The notes: a model not told the origin generated them from the letters alone. A stretch of 64,000 bases of DNA from Ferrovibrio sp964218355 (GCF_964218355.1 NZ_CAXPMC010000020.1:173438-237437); one strand, 5' to 3'; positions 51,786 through 63,206 are shown, numbered from the stretch's first letter. Numbers and translations: made by a program.

Positions 51786-52353
51786 TCAGGATCTCCTCGA
51801 GCGCCGATGCGCTCTCGGCATTCAGTATTTTCGCTGCCACATTCTGGCTGAATCCCCGTCGCGCCAGCGCTCCCATATCCTTTTGCCGCATCGTCCGGCG
51901 CTGCTCGGGATCGGTTCGGTACGGCCCCAGGCCGCGCTTGCGGGCATAGGCTGCCGCTGCCGGCAGGTCGGAAATAGGCCCATCGGCCTCGACCTGCAAG
52001 CGTTCCAGCGCCGCTTCGATGTCGGGTTTCAGAACGCCTTTGGCGGCAAGGGTTTGCCGGATGCGTCCCAGTGACTTGCCATCGGCATAAAGACGCCGGA
52101 CCCGGCCCTCCGCATAGGTCCGGTCGTTCAGCAGGCCGTTGCGCTGGAGCCTGGCAATCAGTTCGGCGATCCAGCCGGCCGCAATTTCTGTGGCGGGTTC
52201 ACCATGCTGCTGGATCGAACGCCGCACCTTGCGATCCAGCACCCGGCGCAGATTTTCGGCCGAGCTGCTGTAGCGTTCCAGATAGAACAGGGCCGCCCGC
52301 TCGAGATAGCCAGGCGATACTTTCTTCGGCTTTTTCCGGCCTGCCGGCGGCAT
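51772..52353 (-). CDS. recX: regulatory protein RecX
   Basis: RecX limits RecA filament growth. The 193-aa protein is built of repeated three-helix units; SPGYLERAALFYLERYSSSA then ENLRRVLDRKVRR, RLQRNGLLNDRTYAEGRVRR, and LGRIRQTLAAKGVLKPDIEAAL are family landmarks. A Lys/Arg-rich start (PPAGRKKPKKV) precedes them. It ends 14 bp inside trmFO and begins 13 bp after the heme-binding-like gene, so they form one transcript. No LexA box was found near it. Confidence 0.92.
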   Translation of the reverse strand: MPPAGRKKPKKVSPGYLERAALFYLERYSSSAENLRRVLDRKVRRSIQQHGEPATEIAAGWIAELIARLQRNGLLNDRTYAEGRVRRLYADGKSLGRIRQTLAAKGVLKPDIEAALERLQVEADGPISDLPAAAAYARKRGLGPYRTDPEQRRTMRQKDMGALARRGFSQNVAAKILNAESASALEEILNEQD

Positions 52354-52366
52354 AGCCAGAGAGCGA

Positions 52367-52768
52367 TCAGGCCAGCACGGCTATACCGGCACGGGCAACC
52401 TGCGCATCCTGTGCCGAGGTGACACCAGACACACCGACCGCTCCGATACAGATGCCGTCAACGATGATCGGTTCGCCGCCTTCCAGCATCACCATGTCGG
52501 GCACCGACAGGAAAGCATTCCGGCCATTGGCAACCACCTCTTCAAAGGCCTTGCTCGGCTTGCGGGCCCAGGCCGAGGTCCGTGCCTTGCCCTGGCTGAT
52601 CAGAACCGACTGCAGCGGGGCGCCGTCCAGCCGCTGGAAATGCAGCAGATGGCCGCCATCGTCGGTGATCGCGATGCTGACCTTCCAGTCGTTCTTCACG
52701 GCCTCGGCCTCGGCAGCAGCGGCGATCTTCTGAACATCGGCGAGGGTCAGCGCCTTGCGGGTAATCAT
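52367..52768 (-). CDS. GlcG/HbpS family heme-binding-like protein
   Basis: This 133-aa protein belongs to the GlcG/HbpS family, small oligomeric alpha/beta proteins; HbpS binds heme and responds to redox stress, while GlcG has no proven role. The pattern ITRKALTLADVQKIAAAAEA, WKVSIAITDDGGHLLHFQRL, SVLISQGKARTSAWARKPSK and GGEPIIVDGICIGAVGVSGV fits. No signal peptide is seen here, unlike in secreted HbpS. GGAG lies upstream of the ATG. It is inserted between uvrA and recX, 30 bp after uvrA. Confidence 0.85.
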   Translation of the reverse strand: MITRKALTLADVQKIAAAAEAEAVKNDWKVSIAITDDGGHLLHFQRLDGAPLQSVLISQGKARTSAWARKPSKAFEEVVANGRNAFLSVPDMVMLEGGEPIIVDGICIGAVGVSGVTSAQDAQVARAGIAVLA

Positions 52769-52798
52769 GGTCAGCTCCTGCTTGCTTTGTTGTTCTGT

Positions 52799-55702
<2,904 letters not shown>

Positions 55703-55813
55703 GGTTAACGCCAGATCTGAGGGAGGCCGATTATTGCGCTTTTCGGATGAGACTTTCATTATACGCCGACCAGATGATATAAGATCAGGTCGCGAACGGA
55801 TAGGGGTTAAACT

Positions 55814-56314
55814 ATGGCTGGCAGCGTAAACAAGGTAATTCTCGTCGGCAATCTTGGCCGCGACCCCGAAATCCGCTCGATGCAGTCGGGTGAAGAGATC
55901 GCCCAGCTGTCTCTGGCTACCTCGGAAACCTGGCGCGACAAGGCCTCGGGCGAGCGCAAGGAGCGCACGGAGTGGCACAGGGTGGTGATTTTCAACGAAA
56001 ATCTTGTGAAAGTCGCCAAGCAGTACCTGAAAAAGGGCTCCAAGATCTATATCGAGGGCTCATTGCAGACCCGCAAATGGACCGACAAGGATGGTCAGGA
56101 GAAATACACCACCGAAGTGGTGCTCCAGCGTTTCCGCGGCGAGCTGACCATGCTGGATGGCCGCGGGGAAGGCGGCGGTGGCGGCTCCTACGGCGGCGGG
56201 GACGATTACGGCAGTGGCGGCGGCGGATTCGGGGGCGGCTCGTCGGGCGGTGGCCGTTCGGGCGGCGGTGCACCGCCGCGCCGTGACGATCTCGACGACG
56301 AAATTCCGTTCTGA
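55814..56314 (+). CDS. ssb: single-stranded DNA-binding protein
   Basis: SSB coats single-stranded DNA in replication and repair. The 166-aa protein has an OB fold at residues 1-110 (SVNKVILVGNLGRDPEIRSM, LSLATSETWRDKASGERKER and TEWHRVVIFNENLVKVAKQY), a glycine-rich linker (about 118-155) and the acidic C-terminal tip DLDDEIPF that recruits partner proteins. GGGGTT lies upstream of the ATG. It is divergent from uvrA with 111 bp between, the usual uvrA/ssb arrangement. Confidence 0.97.
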   Translation: MAGSVNKVILVGNLGRDPEIRSMQSGEEIAQLSLATSETWRDKASGERKERTEWHRVVIFNENLVKVAKQYLKKGSKIYIEGSLQTRKWTDKDGQEKYTTEVVLQRFRGELTMLDGRGEGGGGGSYGGGDDYGSGGGGFGGGSSGGGRSGGGAPPRRDDLDDEIPF

Positions 56315-56332
56315 GGAACCGTCGCCCGGCGC

Positions 56333-56719
56333 TTAGCGCCGAGCCACGATTCCGGTCAGGCCGCCAAGCACGGCGGCGGCCAGCAGCGCCGTGGTTGGGT
56401 GCTGGCGGATCAGTGGCTCGATCTGGCTGACGGCCTCCTGCAGCGGACTGGCAGGTTGTGGGCGCAGCCGCAGAAGCACAAGCCCGACCAGTCCCGCCGC
56501 GGCCAGAAGGCTGGCTGCGGTGGCCGCCGCAGCCCAGGGCGGCGGCAGGATTGTAGAAAAGCCGAGATAGCCGGCAACGGCGGCCATCAGCACAGCCACG
56601 AACAGCAGCAGCACGGCCGCCAGGCCGGCGACGACAGCGGCGGCAAGATGCCGCCGCTGTCGCGCCGATGCGACGGCCTGCAGGCCCTGAACGGCCAGCA
56701 TGGCGAGATTGAGGCTCAT
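56333..56719 (-). CDS. holin-like membrane protein of the stress cluster
   Basis: This 128-aa protein has two strong hydrophobic segments (HLAAAVVAGLAAVLLLFVAV then LMAAVAGYLGFSTI, and AAATAASLLAAAGLVGLVLL) and a third near the end (TALLAAAVLGGLTGIVARR). It resembles small membrane proteins annotated as holin superfamily III or phage-holin-like, which accompany DUF883/ElaB proteins in stress loci. Its start overlaps the end of the DUF883 gene (ATGA), so translation is coupled. Cell lysis activity is unlikely; the role is unknown. Confidence 0.65.
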   Translation of the reverse strand: MSLNLAMLAVQGLQAVASARQRRHLAAAVVAGLAAVLLLFVAVLMAAVAGYLGFSTILPPPWAAAATAASLLAAAGLVGLVLLRLRPQPASPLQEAVSQIEPLIRQHPTTALLAAAVLGGLTGIVARR

Positions 56720-57021
56720 CGCCGCATCAGCAGGCCGGTGAGCAGGGCGCCGGCCGCAAAGGCGGTCAGCAGCGACGTACCGGGACGTTCCTTGACGGTG
56801 TCCTCGACCCGGACCAGGACTTCCCGGCCCTTGTCTTTGACATCTGCCATCATGGTCTGCAGCCGGGCCTGCAGCTGCGACAGCTCGGCTTCAGCGAGGG
56901 AGCCGCCATCCTGCCTGGCGCGGTCGAGCAGGCTGCCGAGCTGGTCGCCCAGCTCGCTGACCTGCGCCTGCAGGGCAGCGAGGTCGGCGTCGGGGGTCGA
57001 GCGCGTGGTGGCACGTGCCAT
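56716..57021 (-). CDS. DUF883-like (ElaB/YqjD family) membrane-anchored protein
   Basis: This 101-aa protein has a long amphipathic helix (ADLAALQAQVSELGDQLGSL and further to about residue 70) and a C-terminal membrane helix (TSLLTAFAAGALLTGLLMRR), the layout of ElaB/YqjD proteins that tether ribosomes or accumulate in stationary phase. The ATG at 57021 is chosen because AGGAGA lies 6 nt upstream; the ATG at 57027 has no room. It lies between a CsbD gene and a holin-like gene on the same strand. Confidence 0.8.
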   Translation of the reverse strand: MARATTRSTPDADLAALQAQVSELGDQLGSLLDRARQDGGSLAEAELSQLQARLQTMMADVKDKGREVLVRVEDTVKERPGTSLLTAFAAGALLTGLLMRR

Positions 57022-57072
57022 GATCAATCTCCTTGATGTCTGCGGTTCAGGTGACAGGGGCGGCGGGCAGCC

Positions 57073-57336
57073 TCAGCGGCCAGATGCGGATTCCATGCCC
57101 TTGAGCCATTCCGCGACCTGTACCTCGGCCTGGTCCCTGATGATGCCGTAGCGTTCCTGGATCTTGCCGATCAGGCGCTCATGCTGGCCATCGATGACCG
57201 AAAGGTCATCATCGGTCAGTTCGCCCCAGCGCTCCGTGATCGCGCCCGACATCTGTTTCCAGTTGCCGGCAATGCGGTCCCAGGACGGCAGGGCGGCCTT
57301 GGCGTTGGCTTTGATATGAGTGGCGGTGCTGGGCAT
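57073..57336 (-). CDS. CsbD family stress protein (cytoplasmic)
   Basis: This 87-aa protein belongs to the CsbD family, small general-stress proteins of unknown mechanism. The pattern WDRIAGNWKQMSGAITERWG followed by ELTDDDLSVIDGQHERLIGK and IQERYGIIRDQAEVQVAEWL is characteristic. No signal peptide is seen, so it is cytoplasmic, unlike the paralogue at 57387. It lies 51 bp upstream of the DUF883 gene in its direction of transcription. Confidence 0.92.
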   Translation of the reverse strand: MPSTATHIKANAKAALPSWDRIAGNWKQMSGAITERWGELTDDDLSVIDGQHERLIGKIQERYGIIRDQAEVQVAEWLKGMESASGR

Positions 57337-57386
57337 GATTCAGCCTCCGTTGTTTCTGGGGGGACAGAGAATGGAAAGGGTGGCGA

Positions 57387-57680
57387 TTACCTGACCTGCT
57401 GGGTCTTTTCCCAGGCCTCGACCTGCTTTTCGGCCTCGGCCTTGGCGATGCCGTAGCGCTCCTGGATCTTGCCGACCAGTTCCTGGCGCTTGCCCTTGAT
57501 GTAGAGGATGTCGTCGTCGGTGAGCTTGCTCCACTGCTGCTTCACCTTGCCGGCGAACTGGTTCCAGTTGCCTTCGATCTGCTCCCAGGTGGCGCTCGCG
57601 GCATGGGCCGGGACGGTGATCACAGGGGCGGCGGCCAGCAGGGCGATGGCGGAAATGGCGGTGATGGCGACTTTGCGCAT
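57387..57680 (-). CDS. CsbD family protein with signal peptide
   Basis: This 97-aa protein is a second CsbD-family member (WEQIEGNWNQFAGKVKQQWS, KLTDDDILYIKGKRQELVGK and IQERYGIAKAEAEKQVEAWE), but it begins with a Sec signal peptide (MRKVAITAISAIALLAAAPV then ITVPAHA, cut before ASATWEQ). It should therefore act in the periplasm. AGGA-type sequence precedes the ATG. It lies 50 bp upstream of the cytoplasmic paralogue, suggesting tandem duplication followed by gain or loss of the signal. Confidence 0.92.
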   Translation of the reverse strand: MRKVAITAISAIALLAAAPVITVPAHAASATWEQIEGNWNQFAGKVKQQWSKLTDDDILYIKGKRQELVGKIQERYGIAKAEAEKQVEAWEKTQQVR

Positions 57681-57904
57681 TATGAAGTCCTCCGAATAGA
57701 ATTTGCGGCAACCCGGGGGCGGGCAGCCAAAGGCAGTTTTCAGAATGAAACCTGGTCATTCCTGCGGCGCGGCCCGGCCGAAGAGCCGCTGTGCTGCGCC
57801 GGTGATCCGGATTTGAGTGCCGGCCCGTGGCAATACAACGGAGCTGGCGTGGTCTTGTTGTGATGATGTTATGGCCGGAATGGGGCGCCGGCCGGCACAG
57901 GCCT

Positions 57905-58720
57905 TTATGGGCGGCGGCGTTCGGATCGCTTAGCCTGATCCCAAGCCTTATCCATGGCATTCAAGTCAGTTTCAGAAAGTTCCTTGCCTTCTGATTTAAT
58001 TATTTCTTCCATTTTATTGAACCGGTTTATGAATTTCCGATTTGCAGCCCGCAGAGCTTCCTCAGGGTCCAGTTTCAGATGTCGTGCCAAATTCGCAATA
58101 ACAAAGAGAAAATCACCAAACTCTTCCCGTGCGGCCTCGGCATCACCGGCGACGATCTCGTCCTCCAGCTCCTGCAGCTCCTCCCGGATCTTGGCCAGCA
58201 CCGGCAGCTTGTCCGGCCAGTCGAACCCGACCCGGGCCGCCCGGTTCTGCAGCTTCACGGCCCGGGACAGGGCTGGCAGTCCGGCAGTCACACCGGCAAG
58301 CACCTCCGACACGCCGGCCTCGGCCGGCCGGGCCGCCCGCTCGGCGGCCTTGATGGCCTCCCAGTTGCCACTCACTGCCTCCGGATGATCGGCGACCACG
58401 GTTCCGAAGACATGGGGATGGCGCCTGACCATCTTGTCGGAAATCGCTGCGGCGACGTCGCCGAAACCGAAATGGCCGGCTTCCTCTGCCATCCGGGCAT
58501 GGAACACCACCTGCAGCAGCAGGTCGCCCAGTTCGTCCTTCAGCGCCGCCATGTCGTTGCGGGCGATCGCATCATCGACTTCGTAGGCTTCCTCGATGGT
58601 ATAGGGCGCGATGGTGCTGAAGGTCTGCTCCAGGTCCCATGGGCAGCCGCCATCGGGATCGCGCAGCTTTGCCATGATGGCAAGCAGGCGGGCGAGGCTG
58701 GAAAGATCGGGCTGGGACAT
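57905..58720 (-). CDS. mazG: nucleoside triphosphate pyrophosphohydrolase MazG
   Basis: MazG hydrolyses non-canonical or excess NTPs to NMP and pyrophosphate. The 271-aa protein has the duplicated MazG domain: CPWDLEQTFSTIAPYTIEEA then YEVDDAI, LKDELGDLLLQVVFHARMAE with the E-x-x-D metal motif, and the second copy EELQELEDEIVAGDAEAARE then EFGDFLFVIANLARHLKLDPE. The ATG at 58720 (MSQPDLSSLARL) is preferred to an upstream in-frame extension to 58807 that overlaps the lysR end. Confidence 0.94.
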   Translation of the reverse strand: MSQPDLSSLARLLAIMAKLRDPDGGCPWDLEQTFSTIAPYTIEEAYEVDDAIARNDMAALKDELGDLLLQVVFHARMAEEAGHFGFGDVAAAISDKMVRRHPHVFGTVVADHPEAVSGNWEAIKAAERAARPAEAGVSEVLAGVTAGLPALSRAVKLQNRAARVGFDWPDKLPVLAKIREELQELEDEIVAGDAEAAREEFGDFLFVIANLARHLKLDPEEALRAANRKFINRFNKMEEIIKSEGKELSETDLNAMDKAWDQAKRSERRRP

Positions 58721-58782
58721 TAACGAATCCGCGGACCGGGGACGCTGGGCTGTCTCAAGCCTCGGCTCCGGCGAGGAGGGCG

Positions 58783-59688
58783 TCAAGCGCCCGGCGGGCG
58801 GTCCCATTCCGGTTCAGGACCGTAGACCGCCTGCAGGTGGTCGATAAAGGCCCGCACGCCTGCCGGCACGAAGGGACCCGCAGCCGGGTGGACGGCAAAA
58901 ATCGCGACATCTGCTGCGCCGGGATGCTGTGGAAGCACCACCTGCAGCCGACCGGCCGCAAGATCGGGCCCGATATCCCAGGTCGAGCGCAAAGCGATCC
59001 CCATGCCGGCAATTGCCAGTTCACGCACGACTTCGCTGGAATTGGTGCGGACGACACTTTCGCCAGCCACAGACACGGCGTCGTTGCCGCTCTGCAGGCG
59101 CCAGGGCAACTGGCCGGCGGCCGCCAGGAGACGATGGCGCGACAGGGCGTCAAGCCTCCGGGGAACGCCTTCCCGCTGCAGGTAGTCCGGACTGGCGCAG
59201 AGAACGCGCCGGTTCGGGGCCAGCCGCTGGCCAGCCAGCCCGGCCGGTATACCCGGGGCGATACGGATGGCCAGATCGAAGCGCTCGGCCACGAGATCGG
59301 TATAGGCGTCACTGAGTTCCAGTTCGGCCTGCAGCCGCGGCCAGCGGTCGAGGAAGGTTTTCAGATGGGGGGCCACATGCAGCCGCCCGAAAGAGGTGGG
59401 GACCGACATGCGCAACCGGCCGGCCGGTGCGGCGACCGCCCCGCTGACCATGCTCTCGGCCTCACGGGACGCTGCCAGGATGTCCACCACCCGCTCGTAG
59501 AAGCGCTGTCCGGCCTCGGTGGTGGCCAGCCGCCGGGTCGTCCGATGGAGCAGGCGGGCCCCCAGCCTTTCTTCCAGCCGGGCAATCCGCTTGGAGACCA
59601 TCGCCGGAGACAGCCGCAGGCTTCGGCCGGCGGCGGCAAGGCTGCCGGTCTCGATCACCCGGGCGAACAGCTCATACTCCCTGTCCAT
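58783..59688 (-). CDS. LysR family transcriptional regulator
   Basis: This 301-aa regulator has the LysR N-terminal HTH (about residues 1-60): YELFARVIETGSLAAAGRSL then RLSPAMVSKRIARLEERLGA and RLLHRTTRRLATTEAGQRFY. The C-terminal effector-binding half is less conserved and does not name its ligand. It is divergent from glcB, and repeated ATTCATTCT-type motifs in the gap suggest it controls glcB and itself. The ATG is at 59688, with no strong site. Confidence 0.93.
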   Translation of the reverse strand: MDREYELFARVIETGSLAAAGRSLRLSPAMVSKRIARLEERLGARLLHRTTRRLATTEAGQRFYERVVDILAASREAESMVSGAVAAPAGRLRMSVPTSFGRLHVAPHLKTFLDRWPRLQAELELSDAYTDLVAERFDLAIRIAPGIPAGLAGQRLAPNRRVLCASPDYLQREGVPRRLDALSRHRLLAAAGQLPWRLQSGNDAVSVAGESVVRTNSSEVVRELAIAGMGIALRSTWDIGPDLAAGRLQVVLPQHPGAADVAIFAVHPAAGPFVPAGVRAFIDHLQAVYGPEPEWDRPPGA

Positions 59689-59692
59689 GTTT

Positions 59693-59746
59693 ATTCATTC
59701 TCATAAGTAATGACTGCATTCAATTCTTTTCATCTACAGAATGAAT
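59693..59746. promoter_or_regulatory. candidate LysR operator between lysR and glcB
   Basis: The 9-bp sequence ATTCATTCT (59693-59701) is repeated as its exact inverse AGAATGAAT (59738-59746), and a related ATTCAATTCT lies between them near 59717-59727. The spacing and location in the divergent gap fit binding of a LysR tetramer to two sites. No experimental support is visible. Confidence 0.55.
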
Positions 59747-59802
59747 GGAACCTCTGCTACCGTTTATCAGTCGAGAAGCAAAGCCATCATTCGGGAAACG
59801 TC

Positions 59803-61956
59803 ATGACCAAGCAGACCGCCGCCGCTGTTGACCGTGGGGGCCTCTCCGTTGCCGCCAATCTGGCCGATTTCATTGAAAAGCGGGCGCTGCCTGGTACCGG
59901 AGTCGATGCGGCCGCCTTCTGGAAGGGCGTGGCCGACATCTTCGGGCGCTTCACGCCGGACAACCGCGCCCTGCTGGCCCGACGCGACGACCTGCAGACC
60001 CGTATCGACGCCTGGCACAAGGCCCGGCAGGGGCAGCCCCATGACGCCGCCGCCTACCAGGCTTTCCTGCGCGAGATCGGCTACCTCGTGGCAGAGCCGG
60101 CGCCCTTCACCATCGGCACCTCCAATGTCGATCCGGAAGTCGCCACCATGGCCGGCCCCCAGCTGGTGGTGCCGGTGCTGAATGCCCGCTTCCTGCTGAA
60201 TGCCGCCAATGCCCGCTGGGGCAGCTTGTACGATGCCTATTACGGCACCGACGCCATTCCGCACGAGGCCGACGAAAAGAAGGGGTATGACCCCGCACGC
60301 GGCGCCAAGGTCATCGCCAAAGCCAAGGCATTTCTCGACCAGGCCGTGCCGCTTGCCAATGGCAGCCATGCGGACGTGACCGGATGGTCGGTGAAGGACG
60401 GCAAGATCATACCGGCACTGAAGGATGCAGAGGCCTTGGTCGGCTATCGTGGCGAAGCAGCCCATCCGTCGTCGGTGCTGCTGAAGCATAACGGCCTGCA
60501 TGTCGAGCTGGTGATCGATCGCGCGCATCCGGTAGGCAAGGGCGATCCGGCAGGCATCGCCGACGTGGTGCTGGAAGCCGCCCTGACCACCATCGTCGAT
60601 CTTGAGGATTCTGTGGCGGCCGTCGATGCCGAGGACAAGGTTGCGGCCTATGCCAACTGGCTTGGCCTGATGGTGGGCGACCTTGAAGCCACCTTCGAGA
60701 AGAGCGGCCGAAGCATGACCCGCGCGCTGGATGGTGATCGTGAATATACCGCACCGGACGGCAAGACGCTCTCACTGCCGGGCCGCAGCCTGCTGTTCGT
60801 GCGCAATGTCGGTCATCTGATGACGACACCGGCGATCCATCTGCCCGATGGCAGCGAGGCGCCGGAGGGCATTCTGGACGGCATTGTCACCAGCCTGATC
60901 GCGATGCACGATCTGAAACGCCGCGGCCGCTTCGTCAACAGCCGTGCGGGCTCGGTCTACATTGTGAAACCGAAGATGCATGGGCCGGAAGAGGCCGCCT
61001 TTACCAACCGCCTGTTCGACGCCATCGAGGATCTGCTCGGTTTGGCTCGGCATACCGTCAAGGTCGGCGTGATGGACGAGGAGCGGCGCACCTCGGCCAA
61101 TCTGGCTGCCTGTATCCAAGCCGTGAAAGACCGCATCGTTTTCATCAACACCGGCTTTCTCGACCGCACCGGCGATGAGATGCACACCGCGATGCAGGCT
61201 GGCCCCATGGTGCGCAAGGCCGACATGAAAGCCAGCGCCTGGATCAAGGCTTATGAGGAACGCAATGTCGCCATCGGTCTGGCCTGCGGCCTGTCAGGCC
61301 GCGCACAGATCGGCAAGGGCATGTGGGCGGCGCCCGACCGTATGGCAGACATGCTGGACCAGAAGATCGGCCATCCCAGAACCGGCGCCAATACTGCCTG
61401 GGTGCCGAGCCCGACGGCGGCCACGCTCCATGCGACACATTACCATGTCATCGATGTGTTTGCCCGCCAGGCCGAGGTGGCCAGGCAGCCGGTGCCGCCG
61501 CTGGATGCGCTGCTGACAATTCCACTGGCGACCGGACAGAATTTCTCCGAACAGGATGTCCGTGACGAACTGGACAACAATGCTCAGGGCATCCTCGGCT
61601 ATGTGGTCCGCTGGGTCGACCAGGGCGTGGGCTGCTCGAAGGTGCCGGACATCCACGATATCGGCCTGATGGAAGACCGGGCGACCCTGCGCATTTCCTC
61701 CCAGCACATGGCCAACTGGCTGCTGCACGGCATCTGCACGGCCGGGCAGGCCGACGCGGCGCTCAGGCGGATGGCGGCCAAGGTGGATGCGCAGAATGCC
61801 GGCGATCCGACCTACCGTCCAATGGCCTCGGATCCCGACAGCAGCCTGGCGTTCCAAGCTGCCCGGGCGCTGGTCTTCGAGGGTACGGCCCAGCCGAATG
61901 GCTATACCGAACCGCTGCTGCATGCGTTTCGGGCGAAGGTAAAAGCCCGGAACTGA
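59803..61956 (+). CDS. glcB: malate synthase G
   Basis: Malate synthase G condenses glyoxylate with acetyl-CoA to malate for growth on two-carbon compounds. The 717-aa protein fits isoform G. Family landmarks are HVELVIDRAHPVGKGDPAGI, TTIVDLEDSVAAVDAEDKV, RNVGHLMTTPAIHLPDGSE, the catalytic-region TVKVGVMDEERRTSANLAAC, and GRAQIGKGMWAAPDRMADML. GGGAA lies 6 nt upstream of the ATG at 59803; an in-frame ATG at 59710 would overlap the operator region. LysR is divergent upstream, and an IclR regulator converges downstream. Confidence 0.97.
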   Translation: MTKQTAAAVDRGGLSVAANLADFIEKRALPGTGVDAAAFWKGVADIFGRFTPDNRALLARRDDLQTRIDAWHKARQGQPHDAAAYQAFLREIGYLVAEPAPFTIGTSNVDPEVATMAGPQLVVPVLNARFLLNAANARWGSLYDAYYGTDAIPHEADEKKGYDPARGAKVIAKAKAFLDQAVPLANGSHADVTGWSVKDGKIIPALKDAEALVGYRGEAAHPSSVLLKHNGLHVELVIDRAHPVGKGDPAGIADVVLEAALTTIVDLEDSVAAVDAEDKVAAYANWLGLMVGDLEATFEKSGRSMTRALDGDREYTAPDGKTLSLPGRSLLFVRNVGHLMTTPAIHLPDGSEAPEGILDGIVTSLIAMHDLKRRGRFVNSRAGSVYIVKPKMHGPEEAAFTNRLFDAIEDLLGLARHTVKVGVMDEERRTSANLAACIQAVKDRIVFINTGFLDRTGDEMHTAMQAGPMVRKADMKASAWIKAYEERNVAIGLACGLSGRAQIGKGMWAAPDRMADMLDQKIGHPRTGANTAWVPSPTAATLHATHYHVIDVFARQAEVARQPVPPLDALLTIPLATGQNFSEQDVRDELDNNAQGILGYVVRWVDQGVGCSKVPDIHDIGLMEDRATLRISSQHMANWLLHGICTAGQADAALRRMAAKVDAQNAGDPTYRPMASDPDSSLAFQAARALVFEGTAQPNGYTEPLLHAFRAKVKARN

Positions 61957-61962
61957 GACACC

Positions 61963-61987
61963 GGCGGGACAGAGAGGAGGTCCCGCC
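61963..61987 (+). terminator. hairpin after glcB, possible terminator
   Basis: An 8-bp GC stem (61963-61970 with 61980-61987) with a 9-nt loop lies 6 bp after the glcB stop. No T-run follows, so any termination would be weak or factor-assisted. Confidence 0.5.
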
Positions 61988-62053
61988 TGCACGGCCAATA
62001 ATCGGATAATGTATATTATGGAAAATAGTAAGTATTTGTAATACAGGAGTTTC

Positions 62054-62854
62054 CTAGCGGCGCAGATGGTACAGGACGGCCTCGGCGCTTCGATACTGGT
62101 GTGCCACAGCCATCAGCTGGGTCGGATCTCCGCCCATCTTCCAGGTGATCTGGCTCGCAGCCGCCAGCAACCCGCCGCGGTTGGCCAGCACAAACCGTTC
62201 ATCCATACGCGCGCGCAGGCCAAGAATGGTCAATGTCCCCGCAATCGTCTGGTCCGCATCGAAGACCGGCGCAGCCAGCCCGGCAATGTCGGGATTCTGA
62301 GCCTTCACCGTGGCACAGTACATGTCGCGCCGAACCATCTCGGCGAATGCCGCCCCCTCATCATGGTCGCCGGAAAATGCCAGCAGGACCTGGCCGGCCG
62401 AGCCAGCCTCCAGCGGCAGCGCATCGCCCTCCTGCAGGTAGCGATGCAGCATCTGCCCCGGATCAATGACATTACGGCAGACCTGCCGCCCGTCCTCGAT
62501 AGTGAAAAAACCTACACTTTCGCCGCATTGCCCCGCCAGTTCGCGCATGACCGGCAGGATGATCGGATCGATGTCATCCCCATGCCGGTATACCGAGGCC
62601 AGGCGCAGCGCACCTGAGCCAATGCTGTAGCTGCCATCCTCGAAACGGCGGAGCAGCCTGTAGCGGACAAGCGACTGGATCAGCCGGAAGGCTGTGCTTT
62701 TATACAGGCCGGTCTTGGCGGAGATTTCCGCGAGGGTCAGCTTTTTGCCATCGGCTTCGAAAGCCGACAATACCGAGATTGCACGCTCAAGCGCCGACAC
62801 TCCGACCTGCTTGTCGTCATCCTGCGCCTCTTTCGGCGTCAATTTCGCACTCAT
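62054..62854 (-). CDS. IclR family transcriptional regulator
   Basis: This 266-aa regulator has the IclR N-terminal winged HTH (about residues 18-90): SALERAISVLSAFEADGKKL followed by TLAEISAKTGLYKSTAFRLI and QSLVRYRLLRRFEDGSYSIG. The effector domain follows (ESVGFFTIEDGRQVCRNVID, LQEGDALPLEAGSAGQVLLA and ANRGGLLAAASQITWKMGG). IclR proteins often control glyoxylate shunt or aromatic acid genes, so glcB next door is a plausible target; the LysR protein is another. GACGGGGATATT precedes the ATG. Confidence 0.93.
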   Translation of the reverse strand: MSAKLTPKEAQDDDKQVGVSALERAISVLSAFEADGKKLTLAEISAKTGLYKSTAFRLIQSLVRYRLLRRFEDGSYSIGSGALRLASVYRHGDDIDPIILPVMRELAGQCGESVGFFTIEDGRQVCRNVIDPGQMLHRYLQEGDALPLEAGSAGQVLLAFSGDHDEGAAFAEMVRRDMYCATVKAQNPDIAGLAAPVFDADQTIAGTLTILGLRARMDERFVLANRGGLLAAASQITWKMGGDPTQLMAVAHQYRSAEAVLYHLRR

Positions 62855-63206
62855 AATATCCCCGTCAGCTTACATCATGGCGACAGTCTCTGGCTGTTCG
62901 GCTGCATGTCCACAACAGCTTGCTGTTTTTCGCCTGATCCGTTCCCCAACACCGCAACAGGTTGTGTTCCTGTCTGCGACGAGTTTGTCACCCACACTGA
63001 CAATCTGCCGCTGCGGGGTCAAGTAGAGGATGATGATCTGTCGATGACAGGCCTGCTCTCTACTTAATCGCTATTTTTGGCAGCAGTCACCTATACTTGA
63101 AGCCGAAATATCCGGCATTCAATCAACCACGCCTGTACATGCAGATCCAAAAAAAGAGGAGCAGGTTGCCCTGCTCCTCTCTTCTCCAATCGATCAGAAG
63201 ATCGAA
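62855..63206. other. intergenic region between iclR and the porin gene
   Basis: This 352-base region holds no supported coding gene. It contains the iclR promoter region near 62855-62960 and the porin terminator at 63149-63180. The middle (62960-63140) shows no repeat or conserved RNA that I can recognise. Confidence 0.5.
63149..63180 (-). terminator. intrinsic terminator of the porin gene
   Basis: An 11-bp stem (63155-63165 with 63170-63180) with a TTGC loop is followed on the minus strand by seven Ts. It lies 26 bp downstream of the porin stop codon. Confidence 0.92.

Noticed and set aside
55703..55813. Search for a LexA box between uvrA and ssb.
   Set aside because: No GTTC-N7-GTTC or its complement is present; GAAC at 55793-55796 lacks a partner at the right distance.
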